64,000 nt of DNA from Gammaproteobacteria bacterium (GTDB taxonomy: Bacteria; Pseudomonadota; Gammaproteobacteria; SZUA-229), in the NCBI GenBank assembly GCA_026195895.1, contig JAPHRO010000036.1, positions 31,916 to 95,915 on the forward strand, read 5' to 3'. Positions 16,895 through 26,992 of the stretch are shown here, piece after piece; positions within the stretch are counted from its first letter, which is position 1; each line of letters starts with the position of its first letter. The position numbers were made by a program, and so were the translations under genes. The notes under the pieces are model-generated. The model worked only from the letters and a program-made list of their open reading frames with translations. It was not told the DNA's origin and did not search any database.

Positions 16895-17836
16895 ATGAGT
16901 GATCAGAACAATTGGGAAAAAGACATACTCACCAGTATTGCCACCGAGGGTTTAAAAGAACAGAAACGCGCACGACGCTGGGGCATATTTTTCAAGCTGC
17001 TGACTTTTGCTTATTTAATTGCTCTGCTGATACTGCTGGGCCAGGAATCAGTACAGCTCAATGGCAGTATTCCAGGTAAAAAACATACCGCACTGGTTGA
17101 TTTGAAAGGCATCATTGCCCCAAGCACCGAAGCCAGTGCTGATAATATAGTCAAAGGACTACGCGCAGCCTTTAAAAATCCCGATACCAAAGGCGTTATT
17201 TTGCGGATTAATACCCCTGGCGGCAGCCCGGTGCAATCAGGCTATATTTATGATGAGATGCTGCGTCTACGGGAAAAATATCCGGAGATTCCGCTGTATG
17301 CCGTGATCACCGACCTGGGGGCTTCCGGAGGTTATTATGTGGCCGCCGGCGCGGAAAAAATCTATGCAGACCAGGCCAGCCTGGTAGGCTCGATCGGCGT
17401 ACGCATGGATAATTTCGGCTTCGTCGAGGCCATGAAGAAGCTGGGTATTGAACGTCGCACTCTTACCGCGGGTGAAAACAAGGCCCTGCTCGATCCCTTC
17501 TCGCCCGCCAATCCTGAAATCAATATCCACTTGCAGGGGCTGTTGAATAATATTCATGATCAGTTCATCAACGCCGTAAAACAGGGCCGCGGCGATAAAC
17601 TGAAAGACATCGAGGGCATGTTCAGCGGGCTCATCTGGACCGGTGACCAGGCAGCCGAAATTGGTCTAGTCGATGAACTGGCCAGCACGAGTCATGTTGC
17701 CAGGGAAGTTATTGAGGCGGAAAACATTGTAAACTTCACTGTTAAACCGGACTTCTTTGAACGTTTTTCCAAAAACGTAGGCGTACAGATCGCCAACATA
17801 CTGGCTGAACAGTCATTATCGCCCCAGCTTCACTGA
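16895..17836 (+). CDS. sppA: Signal peptide peptidase SppA-type S49 protease
   Basis: A 313-residue membrane-anchored Ser/Lys protease with a single helix at about 33-50 (FKLLTFAYLIALLILLG). The nucleophile is Ser144 in GASGGYY. Lys196 in TAGENKALLDPF lies 52 residues later, the spacing known for the Ser-Lys dyad of the short SppA of Bacillus. This is the short one-domain form, not the 618-residue E. coli SppA. It degrades remnant signal peptides or membrane proteins. It is the third gene of the rluC-HAD-sppA unit and is followed by a hairpin. Confidence 0.88.
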   Translation: MSDQNNWEKDILTSIATEGLKEQKRARRWGIFFKLLTFAYLIALLILLGQESVQLNGSIPGKKHTALVDLKGIIAPSTEASADNIVKGLRAAFKNPDTKGVILRINTPGGSPVQSGYIYDEMLRLREKYPEIPLYAVITDLGASGGYYVAAGAEKIYADQASLVGSIGVRMDNFGFVEAMKKLGIERRTLTAGENKALLDPFSPANPEINIHLQGLLNNIHDQFINAVKQGRGDKLKDIEGMFSGLIWTGDQAAEIGLVDELASTSHVAREVIEAENIVNFTVKPDFFERFSKNVGVQIANILAEQSLSPQLH

Positions 17837-17860
17837 AGCCCGTCAGCCTTCCCATCCCCA

Positions 17861-17896
17861 TAATCGAAAGGGTGGATTCCATCCGCCCTTTGATTA
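17861..17896 (+). terminator. Hairpin downstream of sppA
   Basis: A stem of about 15 bp (TAATCGAAAGGGTGGA opposite TCCGCCCTTTGATTA) with a small loop directly follows sppA. The missing T-run makes intrinsic termination uncertain; it may instead protect the transcript end. Confidence 0.45.
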
Positions 17897-18058
17897 CCAG
17901 GATCTGCTGATTAAACTTAACTCAAGCCTGAACTTTCGCCTGCAACGCAGTGATTTTACTCAAAAATGCACTTTTTTAGCTGGCAGTGGGAAAGTCACCG
18001 GTTTATGATCTATTCTCCTCTAGGGAATGCATAAAAATAAATCTAATCGGGGGCATGA

Positions 18059-20647
18059 ATGAAGCAGGGTTTCTTGAGAAGTGACTGGTTTGCAGGACTT
18101 GCAATCAGCCTTCTTGTCATTTTCCTTGGTTATATTGGTAGCTTTGATAAATTAGAGCGCGCCGCCTATGACTACGGCGTTCGTTCCTCCGCTAAAGTCC
18201 CCAGCAATAAAGTCGCCGTTATCTCAATTGATGATGTCAGCATTGCCAATATTGGCCGTTGGCCCTGGTCGCGGGATATCCATGCCGAAATGCACCGCAT
18301 CCTGAAAAAAGGCGGCGCCAAAGTTATCGGCCAGACCACCTTCTTTATTGATCCCCAGGTCGATCCGGGATTGAAACATATTCAGAATCTGCTGACATAT
18401 TACGCCACCAGCAGTTTATCCACTGACCTGACACCCCTGCGCACTAAATTTCCGAGGCAGATAACCAGCCTGGAATCTGATCTGGCCAAACTGGGCGAAG
18501 ACCTGCTACAGGCAGAACTCGAACTCAATACCGATCGAATCCTGGCTGATAGTCTGCAGGAAACCAAAAATGTAGTACTGGCGATGCATCTGGCGATTGG
18601 CCACCCACTGGGGCGCCCTGATACCGTGCTGCCGGATTATGTAAAACGCAATCTGCTAAAAAATGTTAGCAATGACCCCGCCATGAATCCCGATGGCTTC
18701 ACGCCGCTGCCCTCGGTTGATGCCTTATACCCCATCGCACAAGTTGGACCCGCCGCCGATAGTATCGGTGTTTTGATTGCTTATCCGGATAGCGATGGCG
18801 GTATCCGCTCTGAGCCGCTGGTGGTGGATTTTTTTGATGAGTATTATCCTTCTCTGTCACTGCTACTGGCGGCACGCAGCCTGAATCTGGATGTTAACGA
18901 TATCAGGGTAAAACTGGGCCAGGGTGTACAGCTCGGCAAGCTGAATATCCGCACCGACCCGAACCTGCAGATGAACACGTTCTTCTACCACACGGCCAAT
19001 AATGACGCTTTCCAGGTCGACTCTTTCTACGATGTACTACAGGGCAAAATACCCGCCTCCAAATACCGGGGCAAAATTGTACTGATTGGCGCTACTGCCA
19101 CGGGTGTTGGCGACAGCATGGTGACACCGATTGATTCAACCATGGCACCGGTGCTGACTCTGGCCCACTCTGTTTCCAGCATCCTGAATGAAGATTTCTT
19201 CATTGAGCCTGAATGGGCCACCAATGCCCACACCGGCATCACCCTGTTCATTGCAATTTATATTATTCTGCTATTACCGCGAATGAATGCCGGCGTTTCT
19301 GCCACCCTGACGGCACTACTGCTCATCAGCTTGCTGGCAACCCACTACATATTAATGACGCAGAACGGCATGTGGTTAAAACTGATGACGCCGGCAGTCC
19401 TGTTGCTACTAGGTCATGGCCTGTTAACCACCAAACGCCACCTACTGACCGAAAAAGGCAAAATGGCACTGGATGCCGAGTCCGCAGAAAGCAATCGCAT
19501 GCTCGGCCTGTCACTACAGGGCCAGGGTCAACTCGACGCGGCCTTTGATAAATTCCGCCGATTACCGGCCAGCAAGGAAGCCCTGGAAGCACTCTACAAT
19601 CTGGCCCTGGATTTTGAACGCAAACGCCAGTTCAACAAAGCCGGTTCTGTTTATGCCTATATGAAGGAAATGGATCCTAAATTCCGTGATATCAAAAAAC
19701 GTATTAAACGTGCCAGCGCCATGGAAGAAACCGTTATCCTGGGTGGTACGGCTTCCAGCTCCCCCGGCGGCAATTTGTTACTGGGTAAAGAAGGCGTGGA
19801 AAAACCCATGCTGGGCCGCTATGAAGTTGAAAAAGAGCTGGGTAAAGGTGCCATGGGCGCGGTTTATCTGGGTAAAGACCCTAAAATTTCCCGCGTCGTT
19901 GCCATCAAAACCATGGCCCTGTCACAGGAATTTGAAGGCGATGAATTACAGGATGTTAAAGACCGTTTCTTCCGCGAAGCTGAAACGGCAGGACGCCTGA
20001 GCCACCCCAATATCGTCACTATTTATGATGCCGGTGAAGAACACGACCTGGCCTACATCGCGATGGAATTTCTGCAAGGCCATGACCTGGTCCGCTATGG
20101 TAAACCCGATGCGCTACTGCCGGTGCAGAAGGTACTGGATATTATCCGCCGCTGCGCAGAGGCCCTGGATTACGCCCACAAACAAAACGTGGTGCACCGT
20201 GATATCAAACCCGCCAACATCATGTATGAGCCCAGCACCAATGCACTGAAAATTACCGACTTTGGTATTGCCCGTATTACTGACTCCAGCAAAACCAAAA
20301 CCGGCATGGTGCTGGGCACGCCTTCCTACATGTCACCTGAACAACTGGCCGGTAAAAAAGTAGATGGCCGCTCAGATCTGTTCTCGCTGGGGGTTATGAT
20401 GTTCCAGATGGTCACCGGTCGCCTGCCCTTCCAGGGCGACTCCATGGCCACCCTGATGTATAAAATTGCCAATGAGGTACATCCAGCGCCCGACAGCATA
20501 CGCCCTGAATTGCCACGCTGTGTCACTATCGTCATTAATCGCTCACTTGCCAAAGACAACACCAAACGTTATCAGTCTGGTGCTCAAATGGCGTCGGATT
20601 TGCGTAAATGCGGACAGATCATAGCCCAACAGCAGAAGAAGGCCTGA
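18059..20647 (+). CDS. CHASE2-domain membrane Ser/Thr protein kinase
   Basis: 862 residues. An N-terminal membrane helix (about 11-27) leads to a large extracytoplasmic CHASE2 sensor domain (about 30-390, with the usual VAVISIDDVSI and GRWPWSR motifs). Three membrane helices follow (about 395-470), then a TPR-like helical stretch (about 485-560) and a Hanks-type kinase domain (about 580-850). Kinase residues are intact: Gly loop GKGAMGAVYLG, Lys617 in AIK, HRDIKPANIM with Asp715, DFG Asp734, and activation loop GTPSYMSPEQL. A GGGG ribosome site precedes ATG 18059. PP2C and FHA genes follow immediately, forming a writer-eraser-reader set. The extracellular ligand is unknown. Confidence 0.92.
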   Translation: MKQGFLRSDWFAGLAISLLVIFLGYIGSFDKLERAAYDYGVRSSAKVPSNKVAVISIDDVSIANIGRWPWSRDIHAEMHRILKKGGAKVIGQTTFFIDPQVDPGLKHIQNLLTYYATSSLSTDLTPLRTKFPRQITSLESDLAKLGEDLLQAELELNTDRILADSLQETKNVVLAMHLAIGHPLGRPDTVLPDYVKRNLLKNVSNDPAMNPDGFTPLPSVDALYPIAQVGPAADSIGVLIAYPDSDGGIRSEPLVVDFFDEYYPSLSLLLAARSLNLDVNDIRVKLGQGVQLGKLNIRTDPNLQMNTFFYHTANNDAFQVDSFYDVLQGKIPASKYRGKIVLIGATATGVGDSMVTPIDSTMAPVLTLAHSVSSILNEDFFIEPEWATNAHTGITLFIAIYIILLLPRMNAGVSATLTALLLISLLATHYILMTQNGMWLKLMTPAVLLLLGHGLLTTKRHLLTEKGKMALDAESAESNRMLGLSLQGQGQLDAAFDKFRRLPASKEALEALYNLALDFERKRQFNKAGSVYAYMKEMDPKFRDIKKRIKRASAMEETVILGGTASSSPGGNLLLGKEGVEKPMLGRYEVEKELGKGAMGAVYLGKDPKISRVVAIKTMALSQEFEGDELQDVKDRFFREAETAGRLSHPNIVTIYDAGEEHDLAYIAMEFLQGHDLVRYGKPDALLPVQKVLDIIRRCAEALDYAHKQNVVHRDIKPANIMYEPSTNALKITDFGIARITDSSKTKTGMVLGTPSYMSPEQLAGKKVDGRSDLFSLGVMMFQMVTGRLPFQGDSMATLMYKIANEVHPAPDSIRPELPRCVTIVINRSLAKDNTKRYQSGAQMASDLRKCGQIIAQQQKKA

Positions 20648-20654
20648 TTTAGCG

Positions 20655-21479
20655 ATGAGCTTGAAAGACAAAATTGTTATTACCGGGCTCACCGATCAGG
20701 GCATTGTCCGGGACCACAACGAAGACAGCATTGGCAGCAATACCGATCTTGGCCTGGCTGTACTCGCCGATGGTATGGGCGGACACAAAGGCGGTGAAGT
20801 CGCCAGCGCACTGGCTGTTGATACGGTTTTAAATAATCTGATCAAATCGCTAGCTAATCTGCCGGCGGGTGGTACAGATGAAAATACCGGCTACAGCCTG
20901 GAAAGTATGGCGATTGAAGCCGCCATCAAGGAAGCCAACGCGGTTATTTATCAGGCCTCCAGAAATAACGCCCAGTATGAAGGCATGGGTACTACCATTG
21001 TGGTCCTGCTATTTTATGATAATCGCATTACGGTAGCCCATGTCGGCGACTCGCGATTGTATCGAGTGCGCAACGAGCAAATGGAGCAACTGACCCGCGA
21101 CCATACCCTGCTGCAGGAACTGGTTGATCGGGGTTTTTATACCAAAAAAGAAGCCCAGGAATCGATGAATAAAAACCTGGTTACCCGGGCAGTCGGTGTA
21201 AACCCAACGGTGGAAATTGATTTACTGGAAGATATCGCGCTACCCCATGACATATATCTACTTTGCTCCGACGGCTTAAACGACATGATTGATGATCGAC
21301 TCATCGAAGATACTATTCTTAACTACCGAGATAATCTCGAGAAAGTATCCAGGGAACTTATTCACCAGGCCAAACAACATGGCGGCAAAGATAATGTTTC
21401 AGCAGTATTGGCCCAGCCTTTAAAACCGTTTCCGGTAAATAATGGCTGGTTTTCTAAGATTTTTGATTTATTCTCTTAA
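20655..21479 (+). CDS. PP2C-family Ser/Thr protein phosphatase
   Basis: A 274-residue cytoplasmic metal-dependent phosphatase with the full PP2C signature: RDHNEDS, LADGMGGHKGGEVAS, VAHVGDSRLYR, LCSDGLNDM and GGKDNVSAV. The metal-binding Asp residues are all present. It starts eight bases after the kinase gene and probably reverses its phosphorylations. It is the stand-alone (PrpC/Stp/PppA-like) form with no regulatory domain. Confidence 0.93.
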   Translation: MSLKDKIVITGLTDQGIVRDHNEDSIGSNTDLGLAVLADGMGGHKGGEVASALAVDTVLNNLIKSLANLPAGGTDENTGYSLESMAIEAAIKEANAVIYQASRNNAQYEGMGTTIVVLLFYDNRITVAHVGDSRLYRVRNEQMEQLTRDHTLLQELVDRGFYTKKEAQESMNKNLVTRAVGVNPTVEIDLLEDIALPHDIYLLCSDGLNDMIDDRLIEDTILNYRDNLEKVSRELIHQAKQHGGKDNVSAVLAQPLKPFPVNNGWFSKIFDLFS

Positions 21480-21506
21480 ATATATTGTGAAAATACGGGT
21501 ATTAAA

Positions 21507-22214
21507 ATGGCAATATTAAAACTAAGTTTCAACGGCGAAGATCTCCAGGATATTCCGCTGGATAAAGAAACCGTCACCATTGGCCGAAAAGCTGATAATG
21601 ATATCCATCTGGATAACCTTGCTGTAAGCGGTCATCATGCCCGATTACTTAACATTCTTAATGATTCATTTATCGAAGATCTGAATAGCACCAACGGCAC
21701 CTATCTCAATGGCAGCCTGGTACAGAAACAGGCCTTGAAAAATGGCGACGTCATTAAAGTCGGCAAGCACGAACTGAAATACGTCAATGCAGCCGCCAGT
21801 GGCGACAACGATTTTGAAAAAACCATGATACTTAATCCCGATTCCGAAGGTATGAAAGAAACCGAGGGCGGCCATGCCATAGATGAATCGGTTGGTAAAA
21901 TTGCCAGAGAAATCGCCGCCTCCGATTCAGGATCAGGCTCGGTCGGTGAAGCAAAAATTCGACTGGTTAGTGGCGCCAACAGCGGCAAGGAATTACCGCT
22001 GACAAAAGTTTTAACAACCCTGGGTAAACCGGGAGTTCAGGTAGCAGCCATTACCAAACGCCCCACCGGATATTTCCTGATTCATATCGACGGCGGTGAT
22101 AATACAGGCCGACCTAAAGTCAACGATGAAGAAATCGGTTCACGTGCTCATGCCTTAAACAACAATGACGTTATCGAAGTTGCTGGCGTTAAAATGACTT
22201 TTTTCTTTGCATAA
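21507..22214 (+). CDS. FHA-domain protein
   Basis: 235 residues. The N-terminal FHA domain (about 20-90) has the phosphothreonine-binding set: IGRKADNDI, VSGHHARL and NSTNGTYLNG. A linker of about 60 residues has a TMILNP segment, a plausible phospho-Thr site. A second FHA-like beta fold (about 150-235) lacks the canonical Ser-His and reads as degenerate. It is third in the kinase-PP2C-FHA operon and ends just before a bidirectional terminator. It probably recruits targets phosphorylated by the upstream kinase. No secretion-system genes are nearby, so the type VI kinase/FHA pairing does not apply here. Confidence 0.85.
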   Translation: MAILKLSFNGEDLQDIPLDKETVTIGRKADNDIHLDNLAVSGHHARLLNILNDSFIEDLNSTNGTYLNGSLVQKQALKNGDVIKVGKHELKYVNAAASGDNDFEKTMILNPDSEGMKETEGGHAIDESVGKIAREIAASDSGSGSVGEAKIRLVSGANSGKELPLTKVLTTLGKPGVQVAAITKRPTGYFLIHIDGGDNTGRPKVNDEEIGSRAHALNNNDVIEVAGVKMTFFFA

Positions 22215-22265
22215 AAAGCACGAATTGATTTGAGCTGTTCTGACCGAAGCTCAAATAAAACCGAT

Positions 22266-22293
22266 AAAAAACGACCCTGCAGGGTCGTTTTTT
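22266..22293. terminator. Bidirectional intrinsic terminator
   Basis: A 28-base perfect palindrome (A6-CGACCCTGCAGGGTCG-T6) lies between the convergent FHA gene and rlmD. It overlaps the rlmD stop codon, so it can end transcripts from both sides. Confidence 0.95.
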
Positions 22294-23635
22294 ATTTCTC
22301 AAATACCGCCATTGATTCAACGTGCGCAGTATGCGGAAACATATCCATTACCCCGGCGGCAATTAATTTATAGCCGAACTCATGTACCAGTACGTTTGCA
22401 TCACGCGCCAGTGTCGCCGGATGACAGGAAACGTACACAATGCGTTTTGCATTTAACTTACCCAAATGCTTCAACATTTCCATGGCGCCTGACCGTGGTG
22501 GATCCAGTAAAATCTTGTCATAAGTTTGCTTCAGCCAGGGATAACCAGCTAAATCCGCTGACAAATCGGCCGCATGAAATTCTACATTTGTTATCTCATT
22601 GCTGGCGGCATTTTCACGTGCCTTTACCACCATCACTTCCGAGCCTTCAACACCAACCACCTGCTTTGCCTGGGTTGCCATTGGCAGGGTGAAATTACCC
22701 AGACCACAAAATAAATCCAGCACCGTGTCGGTTTCATTTAATTGTAAGAACGCCAGCGCCTGATCGATCATCCGGGCATTTATTTCGGGATTTATCTGGG
22801 TAAAATCCGCTGGCTGGAATTCGATACGCAGGCCATATTTTTTTAATTCATAAAATAAAGGAGCTGGGTGTTCCGGCCACAATGGCGCCACTGTATCCAT
22901 GCCGCCCGGCTGTACAAATATTTGTAAATCTTCTGCTTTGGCAAATGCAATCAGGGCTGCTTTATCCGATGCACTCAAAGGTTTAAGATGCCGAAATACC
23001 AGCGTGGTTTTATCCTCACTCACCGCTACTTCGATTTGCGGAATGGTTTGCCGCGCCTCCATTCCCTTTATCAGCTCACCCAGCTGTTCAATGCGTTCAC
23101 CGACCGATTCATGCAGCACCTTGCAGGATTTCAGTTCCGCAATATAAGGCTTGGATTTCTCTCGAAAGCCGACCAGAACCTTATCTTTTTTAACAACGAA
23201 CTTAACTCCCAGGCGCGCCTTATGCCGATAGGCGATAGTCGACCCCGATAGCGGCTCCAGTATAGTGTCCGGCTCAGTCTGACCAAAATGCCTGAGTTGA
23301 TTTAGCAAGGCATCCTGTTTCGCTGTAATCTGCGCCGCCGCATTCATATGTTGCAGACTACAGCCGCCACAAACACCAAAATGTTCACAGGGTGGCGCAA
23401 CTCTGTCGACAGACGATGCCAGTATTTCAACCGCACTGCCTTCATCAAATTTGCTACTGCTTCGGGTATATTTGAACAGCACACGCTCACCCGGCAGGGC
23501 ATAATCAATAAAAACCGCTTTACCATCGACGTGAGCAAGCCCCCGTCCCTCTGGCGTTAATGCTTCGATACCTGCTTCCACAGGATCCTGAGGAAGTCGT
23601 TGTTTACGGCCGCGGCCACGTCTGCGTTTTGACAT
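22292..23635 (-). CDS. rlmD: 23S rRNA (uracil-1939-C5)-methyltransferase RlmD
   Basis: SAM-dependent methyltransferase for U1939 of 23S rRNA. 447 residues. A basic N-terminus and TRAM domain (about 10-75) are followed by the 4Fe-4S Cys cluster CEHFGVCGGC plus a fourth Cys in LKSCKVLH. The methyltransferase part has VLDLFCGLGNFTLP (SAM motif), LLDPPRSGA and the catalytic Cys in VYVSCHPATLARD. The neighbouring cysM and the barA/gacS-type kinase match the conserved gammaproteobacterial order around rlmD. Confidence 0.95.
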   Translation of the reverse strand: MSKRRRGRGRKQRLPQDPVEAGIEALTPEGRGLAHVDGKAVFIDYALPGERVLFKYTRSSSKFDEGSAVEILASSVDRVAPPCEHFGVCGGCSLQHMNAAAQITAKQDALLNQLRHFGQTEPDTILEPLSGSTIAYRHKARLGVKFVVKKDKVLVGFREKSKPYIAELKSCKVLHESVGERIEQLGELIKGMEARQTIPQIEVAVSEDKTTLVFRHLKPLSASDKAALIAFAKAEDLQIFVQPGGMDTVAPLWPEHPAPLFYELKKYGLRIEFQPADFTQINPEINARMIDQALAFLQLNETDTVLDLFCGLGNFTLPMATQAKQVVGVEGSEVMVVKARENAASNEITNVEFHAADLSADLAGYPWLKQTYDKILLDPPRSGAMEMLKHLGKLNAKRIVYVSCHPATLARDANVLVHEFGYKLIAAGVMDMFPHTAHVESMAVFEK

Positions 23636-23722
23636 TACAAACCCTGATATTTTTTCTAGTCACAAGCTGATATTGCTACGACCGACATTTAGTCGTAGAC
23701 AGCTCAAATTCAATACAATTAA

Positions 23723-24622
23723 TTAAGCCGGAAACACGCCGGTAGATAAGTAGCGATCACCACGATCACAAATGATAGAAACGATTAGCGCATTCTCCAC
23801 CTGCTCACTGAGCTTCATCGCGGCAGCCACTGCGCCACCCGATGAAATACCACAAAATATTCCCTCTTCTGCCGCCAGTCTGCGGGTAATTTCTTCGGCG
23901 GTCCGCTGATTAATGTCGATGGTTCGATCGACACGAGCAGCTTCAAAAATACCCGGCAAGTATTCTTTCGGCCAGCGACGAATCCCCGGTATACTCGAGC
24001 CTTCTTCTGGCTGCACACCCACTATCTGAATATTCGGGTTCTGCTCTTTTAAATAGCGTGAGGTTCCCATAATAGTGCCGGTGGTGCCCATGGCACTAAC
24101 GAAATGGGTGATCTGACCTTTGCTATCGCGCCAGATTTCCGGCCCGGTGCCCCGGTAATGCGCAATTGGATTATCCGGGTTGTTAAACTGATCCAGCACC
24201 TTACCCTTGCCTTCCTTCTCCATTTGCAGCGCCAGATCCCGCGCACCTTCCATGCTTTGCTCACGTGATACCGAAATCAGTTCGGCGCCATAGGCTTTCA
24301 TACTGGCGCGGCGTTCTTCAGACATGTTTTCAGGCATTATCAAAATCATCCGATAGCCTTTGATGGCCGCGGCCATCGCCAGCGCTATACCCGTATTGCC
24401 ACTGGTGGCTTCAATCAGGGTATCGCCAGGTTTGATCTCACCCCGCTCTTCGGCCAGCTGGATCATCGTTAAGGCGGGCCGATCCTTCACTGACCCGGCA
24501 GGATTATTACCTTCAAGCTTGACCATCAGAATATTATTAGAGTCACCTGGAAGTCGCTGCAATCTTACCAGCGGCGTATTACCAACAAAGTCTTCCAGGG
24601 TAGGAAAGTCATTTTTATTCAT
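23723..24622 (-). CDS. cysM: Cysteine synthase B
   Basis: PLP enzyme that forms cysteine from O-acetylserine and sulfide or thiosulfate. 299 residues. PLP Lys46 lies in PAGSVKDRPA, the phosphate-binding loop is EATSGNTGIAL, and the C-terminus contains GISSGGAVAA. The short length and the KDRPAL motif (CysK has KDR-I/C) favour CysM. It lies upstream of rlmD on the same strand, a pairing seen in Pseudomonas. Confidence 0.93.
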   Translation of the reverse strand: MNKNDFPTLEDFVGNTPLVRLQRLPGDSNNILMVKLEGNNPAGSVKDRPALTMIQLAEERGEIKPGDTLIEATSGNTGIALAMAAAIKGYRMILIMPENMSEERRASMKAYGAELISVSREQSMEGARDLALQMEKEGKGKVLDQFNNPDNPIAHYRGTGPEIWRDSKGQITHFVSAMGTTGTIMGTSRYLKEQNPNIQIVGVQPEEGSSIPGIRRWPKEYLPGIFEAARVDRTIDINQRTAEEITRRLAAEEGIFCGISSGGAVAAAMKLSEQVENALIVSIICDRGDRYLSTGVFPA

Positions 24623-24800
24623 TCGAACTCACATATTTTGATTAACAGGTACAGCGGATCCAGCAATGCCTCAATAACAAAAAAACTGCTAGAATCAGCC
24701 TTATACGGGCTAAAAATGCAATGATCGCAGCTTTTCCAATAGACTGGTTATTATCCCATATTTATGCAGTGCCATTAACCTATAAAAATAGACAAGATTT

Positions 24801-26963
24801 ATGATTCGATTGCCACACGTTGCCCTGATAGCTTTATTGCCCCTGGAATTATTGGCCAATCCTGAACTGGATGACATGTTTAGTGCCGAAGATGCCTTTC
24901 TTGATGAACTGCCTGTCATTTTATCCGCAACAAGACTGACCCAGCCATTGAATGAGTCGCCCGTCGCCATGACGGTTATTGATCGAGAAATGATAGACGC
25001 ATCAGGCGCTCGAACAATACCTGACCTGTTAAGACTGGTACCGGGTTTTCAGGTGGGCTATTACGATGGCAACTCACCGGTGGCAACTTATCACGGTCAC
25101 AGCAACGAGCATTCCAAACGGGTACAGGTGATGGTCGATGGCCGCTCGGTTTATGTACCTTCCCTCGCTGGTATTCCCTGGCAGGATATGGTGGTAAGTG
25201 TTGATGACATTGATCGCATTGAAGTTACTCGCGGCCCGAATGCTTCGACTTACGGTAATAACTCCTTTTCTGGCGTTGTAAATATTTTTACCCGCCATGC
25301 CATTGAAGATCAGGGACATAAAATCACCGCCATTACCGGCAGCAAAGATACCACAGATGCTTATTATCGCTTTGGCAGCCAACTGGGCAATCTGGATTAT
25401 CGCGTCACTGTCGGCACGAAAAATGATGATGGAACTGATTTTCTCAATGATTACACGGAAGCAGATTATCTAAGTTATCGACTCGACTACCAGATCGACA
25501 CCGACAACCACCTGTCCTATCAGGGAGGACTCAAAGACATACTCAAGGGTGATCACGAGCCGGTGCCCGATCATGAAATAGATGTGGCTTATGCTTTTCA
25601 ATGGCTAAAATGGGAACATCAAATCTCAGATAAACAGAGTCTGTCACTGCAGTATTATTACAACTACCACGATCAGAAAGAATTCATCAAAACGGTCACC
25701 ATTCCCGACACCCCTTTCGGCCCCTTTACCATTGATGGTTTTAGTCTTGACTCAACTCTGAACATAAAATCGGAACGACATGACCTGGAATTCAACCACC
25801 ACTACGATGGTGATATTTTACGCCTGGTATCCGGATTAAGCGCACGCCTGGATATTGTTGATGCCAATGATGTTTTTGATGAAGATGGCGAACAGCATAA
25901 TAATTTGTATCGCGCGTTTACTCATGGTGAATATACAATCACCGATTCATGGTTATTTAATGCCGGCCTGATGATTGAAAACAATGACATTTCCGGTACT
26001 GATGTTTCACCGAGAGTTGCCGTCATACATAAACTCAACGACAAGCATAGCTTCAGGATAGGCGCCTCCAGAGCAACTCGCACACCAGTGTTATGGGAAG
26101 AACACGCAAATTACCGGCTCTCCCAGACCCTCACCAATGACGGCACCGGAACCCTTGATCCGGCAATACAGACTTTTTTAGGGGGCACTGATGTCCTGAC
26201 AAACCAGTTTGTTATCTCTTCCGGCAATCTTGAATCAGAAGAAATTACCAGTTATGAACTGGGCTACATAGCGCAACTTTTAAATAAAAAGTTAACCCTG
26301 GATTTCAAACTATTCAAAGATGAAACTGATAATTTAATCGGTGTTGTGGAAGATGTATTCGCACCTGATGACAACTACGACGTTGCATTTGGTGGTGAAA
26401 GCAGCCCGATTGCTGATGACTGGCAGAACAGCTTCCGCACTGAAATGGAAGGTCTGGAAACCAGCTTTAATTATCAGCACTCAAAAGACTTTCGAGTATA
26501 TGGCTATTACGCCTATATCGATATTCAAGCGGAAATGTTCAATCCCCTCGCTCGAACACATGATATCAGACGCTTCACAGTTTCTGCCCCCACCAACAGC
26601 TACGGCCTGATGCTAATCAAACACTGGCAGAACAATCTACATACCAGCTTAAGCTATTTCAGAGTTGGCGACATGGACTGGATGGATAGAACAGGATCTA
26701 CAGGTTTTGATTATGAAGATCGTTCAGCTCAGGCATATAATAAACTGGATTTAAATATTAGCAAAATTTATAAATACGGCACTGAAAAACTAAAAATTTC
26801 CCTGACATTACAAAATTTGATCGAAGATTTTTACGATTACAACAAAACTCGTTATGAAGCTGACAATACAACAGTATATTTCAGCCCTGACAGCAGCATC
26901 AGCCCGTATGGTAGCCTACAGGACACAAGAGCATACCTGGAATTAACTTATCTATTTAACTGA
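24801..26963 (+). CDS. TonB-dependent outer-membrane receptor
   Basis: 720 residues with a short signal peptide (about 1-20, cleaved near LLANPE). The plug domain (about 40-165) has the typical MTVIDREMIDASGARTIPDL and VTRGPNASTYGNN motifs, followed by a 22-strand-type beta barrel. The C-terminus ends in an aromatic-rich strand (YLELTYLFN) recognised by the Bam complex. No clear TonB box is seen in the first mature residues, unless it lies in DELPVILSATR. The ligand is unknown. The two downstream genes are a periplasmic binding protein and a BarA-like kinase on the same strand with short gaps, suggesting a shared transcript. Confidence 0.9.
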   Translation: MIRLPHVALIALLPLELLANPELDDMFSAEDAFLDELPVILSATRLTQPLNESPVAMTVIDREMIDASGARTIPDLLRLVPGFQVGYYDGNSPVATYHGHSNEHSKRVQVMVDGRSVYVPSLAGIPWQDMVVSVDDIDRIEVTRGPNASTYGNNSFSGVVNIFTRHAIEDQGHKITAITGSKDTTDAYYRFGSQLGNLDYRVTVGTKNDDGTDFLNDYTEADYLSYRLDYQIDTDNHLSYQGGLKDILKGDHEPVPDHEIDVAYAFQWLKWEHQISDKQSLSLQYYYNYHDQKEFIKTVTIPDTPFGPFTIDGFSLDSTLNIKSERHDLEFNHHYDGDILRLVSGLSARLDIVDANDVFDEDGEQHNNLYRAFTHGEYTITDSWLFNAGLMIENNDISGTDVSPRVAVIHKLNDKHSFRIGASRATRTPVLWEEHANYRLSQTLTNDGTGTLDPAIQTFLGGTDVLTNQFVISSGNLESEEITSYELGYIAQLLNKKLTLDFKLFKDETDNLIGVVEDVFAPDDNYDVAFGGESSPIADDWQNSFRTEMEGLETSFNYQHSKDFRVYGYYAYIDIQAEMFNPLARTHDIRRFTVSAPTNSYGLMLIKHWQNNLHTSLSYFRVGDMDWMDRTGSTGFDYEDRSAQAYNKLDLNISKIYKYGTEKLKISLTLQNLIEDFYDYNKTRYEADNTTVYFSPDSSISPYGSLQDTRAYLELTYLFN

Positions 26964-26992
26964 TTTTCACTGGAGCTTTATCGGGTAAGGGA

